Positions 20,553-26,446 of a stretch of DNA of 26,446 nucleotides are shown here, one piece after another. This DNA is from Uruburuella suis. GTDB lineage: Bacteria; Pseudomonadota; Gammaproteobacteria; Burkholderiales; Neisseriaceae. Location of the stretch: contig NZ_SLXE01000031.1 in NCBI RefSeq assembly GCF_004341385.1, positions 1 through 26,446 on the forward strand, given 5' to 3'. The notes beneath the pieces were generated by a model. The model was not told the origin of the DNA. It was given only the letters and a program-made list of their open reading frames with translations, and did not search any database. Each line of letters opens with the position of its first letter. Within the stretch, counting starts at the first letter, position 1. A program made the translations under genes and the position numbers.

Positions 20553-21281
20553 TTAATCGAAATTCAACACCGCCGAGGTATACACCTCTTGCACATCGTC
20601 GAGATCTTCCAGAGCATCGATCAGCTTTTGCATTTTTTCCGCTTCTTCGCCGCTCAATTCGGTTTCGTTTTGCGCGCGCATGGTCACGTCGCCGTCTTCC
20701 GATTTGAAGCCGGCCGTTTCGAGCGCGGCTTTCACTTCGGCCCAGTTGCCCGGTGTGGTGATCACTTCAAACGAGCCGTCGTCGTGGGCGGCCACATCTT
20801 CGGCACCGGCTTCGAGCGCGGCTTCCATCAGCGTGTCTTCATCGAGGCCGGGGGCAAACAATAAATAGCCTTGGTGCACGAAATTAAACGCCACGCAGCC
20901 ATCGGTGCCGAGGTTGCCGCCGTTTTTGGTGAAGGCATGGCGCACATCGGCCACGGTGCGGGTTTTGTTGTCGGTAAGGCAGTCAACCATCAGCGCAGCG
21001 CCGCCGATGCCGTAGCCCTCGTAGCGCAATTCGATGTAGTCGGCGCCCTCGAGGTTGCCGGTGCCTTTGTCGATGGCGCGCTGCACGTTGTCTTTGGGCA
21101 TATTGGCATCCCAAGCTTTGTCCATCGCTAGGCGCAGGCGCGGGTTGGATGCGGGGTCGCCGCCGCCCATGCGGGCAGCCACGGTGATTTCTTTGATCAA
21201 ACGGGTGAAGATTTTGCCGCGTTTGGCATCTTGTCGGGCTTTTTTGTGCTGGATATTCGCCCATTTGCTATGGCCGGCCAT
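20553..21281 (-). CDS. yebC: YebC/TACO1-family protein
   Basis: The 242-residue cytoplasmic protein starts MAGHSKWANIQHKKARQDAK and contains MPKDNVQRAIDKGTG and LRYEGYGIGGAALMVDCLTDN, the hallmark motifs of the YebC family. The C-terminal half has the usual acidic tail (LIDALEDLDDVQEVYTS). Members were long annotated as transcriptional regulators (PmpR-like), and the mitochondrial relative TACO1 is a translation activator; recent work favours a ribosome-linked role in translating proline-rich stretches. AAGGAA lies about 7 bases before the ATG. It often sits by ruvC; that gene is not here. Confidence 0.95.
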   Translation of the reverse strand: MAGHSKWANIQHKKARQDAKRGKIFTRLIKEITVAARMGGGDPASNPRLRLAMDKAWDANMPKDNVQRAIDKGTGNLEGADYIELRYEGYGIGGAALMVDCLTDNKTRTVADVRHAFTKNGGNLGTDGCVAFNFVHQGYLLFAPGLDEDTLMEAALEAGAEDVAAHDDGSFEVITTPGNWAEVKAALETAGFKSEDGDVTMRAQNETELSGEEAEKMQKLIDALEDLDDVQEVYTSAVLNFD

Positions 21282-21561
21282 GTGTATTCCTTGCTGTATC
21301 CGCGTGGCGGAATGAGGGTTTGAAACGGGCGTATTTTAGCATAAAAAACGGTGCGGTATTTTGGTAGTAAAGTTTCATGATTAAGCCTTTTTGGCTGAGG
21401 CCGTCTGAAAGCCTGTTGGCCGGATTTGATGCAGCGCAAAACGATATTTTGATTTTTCCATGTAAAATCACGGCTGTTTGATGATTATTGGCGGCATTTT
21501 ATTGGCGAACCAATGAAAATCAATTTGAAATATTGTTTCATAAAGCACGCGGGAGCGAGGG

Positions 21562-22977
21562 ATGACAGAAGAACTACTCAATAGCTGGGTGAGCGCGGTA
21601 AACCATATTTTGTGGGATTATCTGCTGATTTACGGCTTGATCGGCATCGGGCTGTTTTTCACGCTTTATCTGGGCGTGCCGCAGATTACGCGCTTTGGCG
21701 AGGGCATGAAGCAGGTGTTTGGTGGCTTGTTTCAAAAACGCGGCCAAGGCGGTAAAGACCAAAAATCGCTGTCGTCGTTTCAGGCGCTGGCGGTGGCGAT
21801 TTCGGCGCAAATCGGCACGGGCAACGTGGCCGGCGTGGCCACGGCCATCACCGCGGGCGGGCCGGGCGCGATTTTCTGGATGTGGCTCTCGGCGATTTTG
21901 GGCATGTCGACCATTTTTTCCGAAGCGGTGTTGGCGCAGAAATACCGCGTGGTGAGCCACGGCAAATATATCGGCGGCCCCGCTTTTTACATCACCCACG
22001 GCCTCACGCCCAAGCTCGGCTACCGGCCGGCGCGGCTCTTGGCAGGCGTGTTTTCGGTGGCGCTGATTTTGGCGCTGGGCTTTATCGGCAATGCCACTCA
22101 ATCCAATTCCATCACTTCGGCGGTGACGGTGGCGTTTGACTTGCCGCCTTTAGCGGTGGGACTGGTGATTGCGGCGCTGGCGGCGGCGATTATTGTGGGC
22201 GGCATCGAGCGCATTGCCAAATTTGCCCAATTTGTGGTGCCGTTTATGGCGCTGGTTTACATGATTTGCGCGCTGGTGATTTTGGTGCAGTTTTCTGCGC
22301 ATATCGTGCCGGTGATGCGTCAGATTGTGGTGGCGGCTTTCGACCCGGCGGCGCTGGGCGGCGGCCTGGCCGGCATTTCGGTGCGCGAAGCCATCCGCTT
22401 CGGCGTGGCGCGCGGGCTCTTTTCCAATGAAGCGGGCATGGGCTCCACCCCGCATGCGCACGCCACTGCGCAAGTGGCGCACCCGGTGCAGCAAGGCATA
22501 GTGGCTTTTATCGGCGTGTTTATCGACACGCTGTTGGTGTGCACCGCCACTGCGCTGATTATTTTGCTCACCGATGCCAATCTGCTCGGCCTCAAAGGCG
22601 CGGCGGTCACGCAAGAGGCGTTTCACATTGCTTTCGGCCATTGGGGGCAGAAGCTCTTGGCCGTGTGCCTGACTTTTTTTGCGTTTACCACCATTATCGG
22701 CTGGTATTATTTCGGCGAATCGAATATCCGCTATCTCTTCAAACACCGCGGCTTGGGCACTTACCGCACGCTGGTGTTGTGTGCCATTGTGCTTGGCGCT
22801 TTGGGTAAGGTGGATGTGGTGTGGAATATGTCGGATATGTTTAACGGCTTTATGGTGATGCCCAACCTGCTGGCGCTTTTCCTGCTGCGCAAAGAAGTGC
22901 GCGCGGCTTATCAAGATTATTTGGGGCGGAAAAAATCGGGGCAGCCGATGAGCTATCCGTATGAGCAGCATTTGTAG
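21562..22977 (+). CDS. Alanine/glycine:cation symporter (AGCS family)
   Basis: The 471-residue inner-membrane protein imports alanine and/or glycine with Na+ (or H+). Family motifs are SAQIGTGNVAGVATAI (near residue 81, first substrate/ion region), GGPGAIFWMW and SNEAGMGSTPHAHATA (about 291-306), plus roughly ten further hydrophobic spans ending in FTTIIGWYYFGESNIRYL. GGGAG is 6 bases before the ATG. The 280-base upstream region holds one solo DUS (21398-21409) and an AT-rich stretch, but no convincing promoter pair. A DUS terminator follows the stop. Confidence 0.93.
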   Translation: MTEELLNSWVSAVNHILWDYLLIYGLIGIGLFFTLYLGVPQITRFGEGMKQVFGGLFQKRGQGGKDQKSLSSFQALAVAISAQIGTGNVAGVATAITAGGPGAIFWMWLSAILGMSTIFSEAVLAQKYRVVSHGKYIGGPAFYITHGLTPKLGYRPARLLAGVFSVALILALGFIGNATQSNSITSAVTVAFDLPPLAVGLVIAALAAAIIVGGIERIAKFAQFVVPFMALVYMICALVILVQFSAHIVPVMRQIVVAAFDPAALGGGLAGISVREAIRFGVARGLFSNEAGMGSTPHAHATAQVAHPVQQGIVAFIGVFIDTLLVCTATALIILLTDANLLGLKGAAVTQEAFHIAFGHWGQKLLAVCLTFFAFTTIIGWYYFGESNIRYLFKHRGLGTYRTLVLCAIVLGALGKVDVVWNMSDMFNGFMVMPNLLALFLLRKEVRAAYQDYLGRKKSGQPMSYPYEQHL

Positions 22978-22989
22978 ATTGGCTTGACA

Positions 22990-23028
22990 TACAAGGCCGT
23001 CTGAAACTTTTTTCAGACGGCCTTGTTG
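22990..23028 (+). terminator. DUS-pair terminator of the AGCS symporter
   Basis: ACAAGGCCGTCTGAAA and TTTCAGACGGCCTTGT flank a T-rich loop 15 bases after the stop and are followed by TGTTTTA. Confidence 0.85.
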
Positions 23029-23151
23029 TTTTATCATTTGGTATAAAGGCACTAAAAACATGCTGTTCTTCAGGGCGCAAATGCTTTTATGATGCCGTCT
23101 GAACGCACAACCCGCATTTGTGCCCCAACCATAAAATCAAAGAGAGAAACC

Positions 23152-23646
23152 ATGCGTATTGAAAATAAAATGTACCGCAGCCTCGGCCGCTTGAATAAAT
23201 TGCCCGCTTCTTGGCGCGAAGCCGTGCAAACCCGCCTGATGGGCCGCTTTGTGCCTTTTTTGGGCACGGCCGGCCTGCGCTTTGAACACATCAGCCGCGA
23301 GCAGGTGCGCGTGAGCGTGCGCAACCGGCGCGCGGTGCAAAACCACATCGGCGGCGTGCACGCCTGCGCCATGGCGTTGTTGGCCGAAACCGCCACCGGC
23401 TTTGCCACACAGATGAACACGCCCGACGATAAGCTGATTTTGCTCAAATCGATGAATGCCCAATATGTGAAACGCGCCGAGGGCAATATGTATGCCGTGG
23501 CGCACATCAGCGAAGAGATGGCGGCACGCCTGCAAAACGAAGAGCGCGGCAATATGATTGTGCCTTGCGAAGTGGGCGACGAGAGCGGCGAAGCGCCGGT
23601 GCTGGTGGAAATGGTGTGGGCGTGGGTGTTGAAAAAGCGCGATTAA
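23152..23646 (+). CDS. DUF4442 (hotdog-fold thioesterase-like) protein
   Basis: The 164-residue protein fits DUF4442, a branch of the hotdog-fold acyl-CoA thioesterase group. Key stretch: VQNHIGGVHACAMALLAETATGFA (about 63-86), equivalent to the N-H-x-G-x-x-H-x-x-x-x-x-x-x-x-E segment with the substrate-binding helix of PaaI-like enzymes. The C-terminus ends in the strand VLVEMVWAWVLKKR. No signal peptide. The ATG at 23152 follows AGAGAGAAA; the frame is open to 23089, which would include an AT-DUS and is unlikely. Substrate unknown; thioesterase activity is inferred only from the fold. Confidence 0.82.
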   Translation: MRIENKMYRSLGRLNKLPASWREAVQTRLMGRFVPFLGTAGLRFEHISREQVRVSVRNRRAVQNHIGGVHACAMALLAETATGFATQMNTPDDKLILLKSMNAQYVKRAEGNMYAVAHISEEMAARLQNEERGNMIVPCEVGDESGEAPVLVEMVWAWVLKKRD

Positions 23647-23700
23647 AGTGCCTGCGGCGTGGTTGTAGACAAAGATGTTTTTGAATCTGAATGCATCAAC

Positions 23701-23734
23701 GAAGGCCGTCTGAAACGTTTCAGACGGCCTTCGG
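23701..23734 (+). terminator. DUS-pair terminator of the DUF4442 gene
   Basis: GAAGGCCGTCTGAAA and TTTCAGACGGCCTTC flank CG, a near-perfect hairpin 54 bases after the stop. Confidence 0.75.
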
Positions 23735-23760
23735 TTTATGCTGCAAATGATTGCAGCGGC

Positions 23761-23845
23761 GTAGGTCGGATTCTCGAATCCGACACTTGTTCGCAGAACA
23801 AGCTTTTCCCTTGTGCCCGCTAAATTTCAGCCTATCGGCCAAAGC
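23761..23845 (-). repeat. REP-containing repeat, TCGGATTC type (matches 20396-20479 inverted)
   Basis: Begins GTAGGTCGGATTCTCGAATC, continues with CTTGTTCGCAGAACAAG and ends GGCCAAAGC. It is the inverted partner of the repeat at 20396-20479, with the same order of two hairpins and a 40-base tail. No MITE ends are present. The gap 23647-23908 otherwise contains only DUS hairpins. Confidence 0.65.
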
Positions 23846-23852
23846 AAAAATT

Positions 23853-23890
23853 CAAGGCCGTCTGAAACATTCATCTTTCAGACGGCCTCT
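23853..23890 (-). terminator. DUS-pair terminator of the phosphatase gene
   Basis: AAGGCCGTCTGAAA and TTTCAGACGGCCTCT flank CATTCATC, about 20 bases beyond the minus-strand stop at 23909. Confidence 0.65.
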
Positions 23891-23908
23891 TTGCGGATAA
23901 CGGCACAC

Positions 23909-24373
23909 TTACAGCAAACCCAACTTCTTCAATAAAGCATCGCTGCCGGCGCGCACGAGCGTGTAGGTTTCATCGAAATCGCCGCTATACCAAGGGTCGG
24001 GCACTTCGTTGTAGCCCGAATCGGGCAGCAAGTCGGAGAGCTTGAAAATTTTGTGCGCTTGGCGGCCGAAAAGGCGTTCGAGCTCGGTGAGGTTGTCGTC
24101 GTCCATCACAATCAGAAAATTGTAAGCATCGATATCTTGGCGGCGGATTTTGCTGCTGCTAAAGCCTGTGGCGGCAATGCCGTGTTGCTGCAAGGTGCGG
24201 CGTGTGCCCTGATGCATGTTTTCGCCATCGTGCCAGCCCGAAGTGCCGCAGCTTTGCACATGAATGCGGTGCGCCACGCCGGCTTCGGCAGCGCGGTGGC
24301 GCAACACATATTCGGCCATGGGCGAGCGGCAGATGTTGCCCAGGCACACAAATAAAACAGCGTGGTTTTTCAT
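23909..24373 (-). CDS. Low-molecular-weight protein-tyrosine phosphatase
   Basis: The 154-residue protein carries the phosphate loop C10-LGNIC-R16-S17 (VCLGNICRSPMAE) and the general acid D126 in DPWY, the full catalytic set of LMW-PTPs. The enzyme removes phosphate from protein tyrosines or small phosphoesters in the cytoplasm. In many bacteria relatives are paired with a tyrosine kinase for capsule or EPS export; none is seen here. The start ATG (24373-24371) shares its A with the stop of the upstream 365-residue gene (TGATG), so the two are translationally coupled. An upstream in-frame extension to 24493 overlaps that gene and is rejected. Confidence 0.93.
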   Translation of the reverse strand: MKNHAVLFVCLGNICRSPMAEYVLRHRAAEAGVAHRIHVQSCGTSGWHDGENMHQGTRRTLQQHGIAATGFSSSKIRRQDIDAYNFLIVMDDDNLTELERLFGRQAHKIFKLSDLLPDSGYNEVPDPWYSGDFDETYTLVRAGSDALLKKLGLL

Positions 24374-25470
24374 CAGTGGTGCTCGGCAAATAAAGGGTTG
24401 TGGCCGGGCAGGTTGAGTGCCTGCGCATAAGTGGGCAATTCGGTGCGTTCGGGCAGCGCATCGTGCAGCAGGCGGATGTGTTCCACTTGGCATTCCACCA
24501 TCAAATCCAGAAAATCTTGTTGCACGGTTTCGATGCGCTCCACCGGCGAGAGCGGCCAGGCAAACACTTGCTCGGCCACTTCAAAAGCGCCATCGGTGGC
24601 GTTGAAGCCAAACAGCAGCGTGCCGCCTTGCTGCGCAGCCATCACCACGCCCACGCGCGGGCTTTGCAGGCGGATGGCTCGGATGGCGTTGGTGGCAAAC
24701 ACGTCCAGTGCCATGCGTTGGCGCATATGGCTGCCCTCGGTGAGCGCGGCCAGCGGCGTGGCGGGCTGAAGCGGGTTGGCAAATAAGGTCAGGCCGCTTT
24801 GCGTGAGCGCCTGCTGCCACACCTGCATCAGCGGCAGTGCGGCCTCTTTCAAAGGCAGCAAAGCGGCTTGAAGCGCTTTGCTGCCATAGCCCAACGCAAA
24901 CACCACCTGCACCGACTGGCCTTCGGGAAAGGCCAAATCGGCTTGCGGCAGCGTGGCGGCAAAAGCTGCGGCGGCTTCGCGGCTTTGCTTGGCGGCAAAC
25001 CATTGGCCGGCGTTTACCGCCGCCAAATCTTGCGCGTGCACAAGCTTGGGCAGCCAATCGGCCTGTGCGAGCGGGCGCAAGGCCGGATAATCGGCCAAGC
25101 AGGCGGCCAGCTCGAGCGCGGGCGCATCGGCTGAGCGGCTTTGCGCCTGTTTGCAGCCGGCCACCAGCACCACCGGCAGCGCAAACCATTGCACTTCTTC
25201 ATCGGTTTTGGCCTGCAAAGCGCCATCGAGGCTGTTGAATAAAGCCTGATAAGCAGCGGTGTCGGGCGCCATGCTCATGGCCACCGACAAACCCAGATAA
25301 TGGTTTTGCTGCAACATGGTGTAGATGCCGGCCGCCAGCGATTCCTGCGCCAGCTTGCGTTGTGCGATGCTGCTGCTTTGCGCAATCTGGCCGGCATAAA
25401 GCAGCAATTCGTTTTTTACGGGATCGGTGGGATAGGGGCGGGTGTCGGGCAGGGTGTAGCAGTTGGTCAT
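24373..25470 (-). CDS. Conserved-looking protein of unknown function (365 aa)
   Basis: I do not recognise this family. The product is soluble-looking, rich in Ala, Leu and Gln, with no signal peptide and no clear membrane span. It begins MTNCYTLPDTRPYPTDPVKN and has a long helical stretch (ELLLYAGQIAQSSSIAQRKL) followed by alternating strands and helices. Segments such as VGVVMAAQQGGTLLFGFNAT and the closing ERIETVQQDFLDLMVECQVE look well folded. Codon use matches neighbouring genes, and the stop overlaps the phosphatase start by one base, supporting a real gene expressed with it. No Walker, HTH or metal-binding signature was found. A partner or substrate of the phosphatase is possible but unproven. 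Confidence 0.75.
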   Translation of the reverse strand: MTNCYTLPDTRPYPTDPVKNELLLYAGQIAQSSSIAQRKLAQESLAAGIYTMLQQNHYLGLSVAMSMAPDTAAYQALFNSLDGALQAKTDEEVQWFALPVVLVAGCKQAQSRSADAPALELAACLADYPALRPLAQADWLPKLVHAQDLAAVNAGQWFAAKQSREAAAAFAATLPQADLAFPEGQSVQVVFALGYGSKALQAALLPLKEAALPLMQVWQQALTQSGLTLFANPLQPATPLAALTEGSHMRQRMALDVFATNAIRAIRLQSPRVGVVMAAQQGGTLLFGFNATDGAFEVAEQVFAWPLSPVERIETVQQDFLDLMVECQVEHIRLLHDALPERTELPTYAQALNLPGHNPLFAEHH

Positions 25471-25640
25471 GATGGGCAGCCGGCGGGTTGAAGTGCTGCG
25501 ATTATATAGCGAAAGCGGTGTGCGGTTCTATAGGGCTTTATGGCGGGTGGAAGGCGCGGATTTTTTCTGTGTAAAGGCGCTTGCAGGCAGATGAAAGTTT
25601 TGTTACGGTAGAGCCGTATTCACATAAAGAAGGAGCGTTG

Positions 25641-25760
25641 ATGGATATATTGATTGCATTTTTGCCGTTCAGTATTGCATTGGCTGCCTGTGGCTTGTTG
25701 AAGCCTGTGATGTACAAACCATCAAACACATCTGCGCAAACGGCGTATCCGTCGATTTAA
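25641..25760 (+). CDS. Small lipoprotein, LptM-like pattern (39 aa)
   Basis: AAGGAG lies 5 bases before an ATG opening a 39-codon frame: MDILIAFLPFSIALAACGLL then KPVMYKPSNTSAQTAYPSI. Residues 14-17 (LAAC) form a lipobox, and the next residues, CGLLKPVMYKP, resemble the CGLKGPLYFPP start of mature LptM/YifL-type lipoproteins. The signal is unusual in lacking positive residues before the hydrophobic core (Asp2 instead). LptM-like proteins often precede lysA or dapF; here no intact gene follows. It may be a real small outer-membrane lipoprotein or the preserved start of a decayed gene. Confidence 0.45.
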   Translation: MDILIAFLPFSIALAACGLLKPVMYKPSNTSAQTAYPSI

Positions 25761-26000
25761 ACCCGCAGGCAGTTACTTGGTGCAAATAGATGATGCCGGC
25801 AGCGGCCGCTTAAACAGCAGGTCTCGGCAACCGAACGCCACTCGCGGCGCACACCAAGTAAACATCTTTTTTGCAATAAACCGTTTTCCGATAAGCCGCA
25901 CGGCACGGAAACTTGGCTGAAACACGGTGATGATGCGCCAAACACTGACAACAGTGATTTTCTGCAACAAGCGTTATCATGAAGTTAAAGTCAAACATTG
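25761..26000 (+). pseudogene. Possible decayed coding region after the small lipoprotein
   Basis: No complete gene is visible, but protein-like segments appear in different frames. One frame, starting upstream at about 25713, reads RRFKPAGSYLVQIDDAGSG and continues to a stop near 25922. Another reads GTETWLKHGDDAPNTDNSDF followed by LQQALS and a stop at about 25981. A frame change between them would be needed for a continuous product. This is suggestive of a gene remnant and is not proof. Confidence 0.25.
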
Positions 26001-26011
26001 TTCTCTCACCC

Positions 26012-26041
26012 AACGCCTTGTTTTGAAACAAGGCGTTTTTC
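26012..26041 (+). terminator. Intrinsic terminator without an obvious gene
   Basis: An 11-bp stem (ACGCCTTGTTT with its complement) closes on TG and is followed by TTTTT. It is not made from DUS and points to transcription on the plus strand through 25641-26010, either of the small lipoprotein gene, a gene remnant or a small RNA. Confidence 0.75.
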
Positions 26042-26053
26042 ATGCTTGCATTG

Positions 26054-26089
26054 AAAGGCCGTCTGAAACCTTTTTCAGACGGCCTTTGT
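26054..26089. terminator. Inverted DUS pair after the orphan terminator
   Basis: AAAGGCCGTCTGAAA and TTTCAGACGGCCTTTG flank CCTT. It is the second hairpin in a row here. Confidence 0.65.
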
Positions 26090-26196
26090 TTGGTTTTCGT
26101 GCTGTTTGCTTACATTTTTCTTTAATCGTTAATCCTGCCAAGTGTGGGTGGTTGAGTTGCACGCTACGTCGGGCGTCGGGCTTTGATTCGCGCGTA

Positions 26197-26446
26197 GCAA
26201 CTGTGTTTTCAACTCGTCAGTCAAAAACACCAAACACTGAAAATCAAGCGCAGGAGAGGCCGTCTGAATGGAGATAATTGCGTACGCTTCCATTCAGAAT
26301 ACTCAGCAATTTGCGCTGCAACTGCGTTTCCAACTCGTCAGTCAAAAACACTAAACACTTAAAATCAAGCGTGAGCGAGGCGCTCTGATTGGAGGTAATC
26401 GCGCACTCTCGCATTCAGAATTCGCAGCAATTTGTGCATACACGCA
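26197..26446. repeat. 121-bp imperfect tandem repeat reaching the window end
   Basis: Two copies start at 26197 and 26318 with the shared stretch CAACTCGTCAGTCAAAAACA and continue through AAATCAAGCG, a DUS or decayed DUS (GAGGCCGTCTGAATGG versus GAGGCGCTCTGATTGG), and ATTCAGAAT...GCAATTTG. The first copy keeps an intact DUS; the second has lost it. No open frame spans the units. It is cut by the window end, so the true number of copies is unknown. 26090-26196 holds nothing recognised. Confidence 0.65.

Noticed and set aside
22150..23061. Minus-strand 303-codon frame opposite the AGCS symporter
   Set aside because: Runs through a DUS terminator and is Gln/His/Arg-rich antisense; the symporter is clear.
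25927..26277. Open frame over the orphan terminator and tandem repeat
   Set aside because: It crosses an intrinsic terminator, a DUS pair and non-coding repeats; no domain or ribosome-binding site.

Overview
The window looks like chromosomal DNA from a Neisseria species outside the meningococcus/gonococcus group. The DNA uptake sequence (DUS) AGGCCGTCTGAA occurs dozens of times, mostly as inverted pairs that form terminators behind genes. This is the AG-DUS dialect of commensal Neisseria; a few copies carry the AT form. Protein matches (Hda, Mpl, YbiT, NrdD and others) also fit Neisseriaceae. No prophage, CRISPR array, complete insertion sequence or tRNA was seen.

Layout. 1-111: the 3' end of a 5S rRNA and the terminator of an rrn operon. 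377-3007: mpl (peptidoglycan recycling), then two small minus-strand envelope genes. 3156-9342: gldA, ybiT, can (minus) and proS, each apparently its own transcription unit. 9620-14741: an FAH-family enzyme, a DedA membrane protein (minus), the hda-HAD phosphatase pair, cutA, panD and a DUF815 AAA+ ATPase. 15147-17395: the anaerobic ribonucleotide reductase operon nrdG-nrdD, whose upstream region appears to carry an FNR-type site and two NrdR boxes. 17747-21281 (all minus): ribH-nusB, a DUF2185 protein, an EamA transporter and yebC. 21562-25470: an alanine/glycine symporter, a DUF4442 protein, and a coupled pair made of an unknown 365-residue protein and a low-molecular-weight tyrosine phosphatase. 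25471-26446: mostly non-coding, with one short lipoprotein gene, possible gene remnants, an orphan terminator and a 121-bp tandem repeat.

Most genes are housekeeping. The unusual content is between them. Five short elements share TACC(C/A)ATTC ends, and each is flanked by a 3-bp TNA direct repeat; two of them sit exactly on the stop codons of ybiT and the FAH gene, and one splits a DUS hairpin. A second family has TATAGTG...TGCATTCCA(C/T)TATA ends resembling Correia elements. Both families, and several free-standing loci, carry GTAGG-plus-hairpin modules like REP/BIME sequences. The combination suggests small non-autonomous elements that exchange ends and cores.

Limits: all calls come from reading sequence and remembered family features; no database search was run. 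Promoters, operators and DnaA boxes are pattern matches only.
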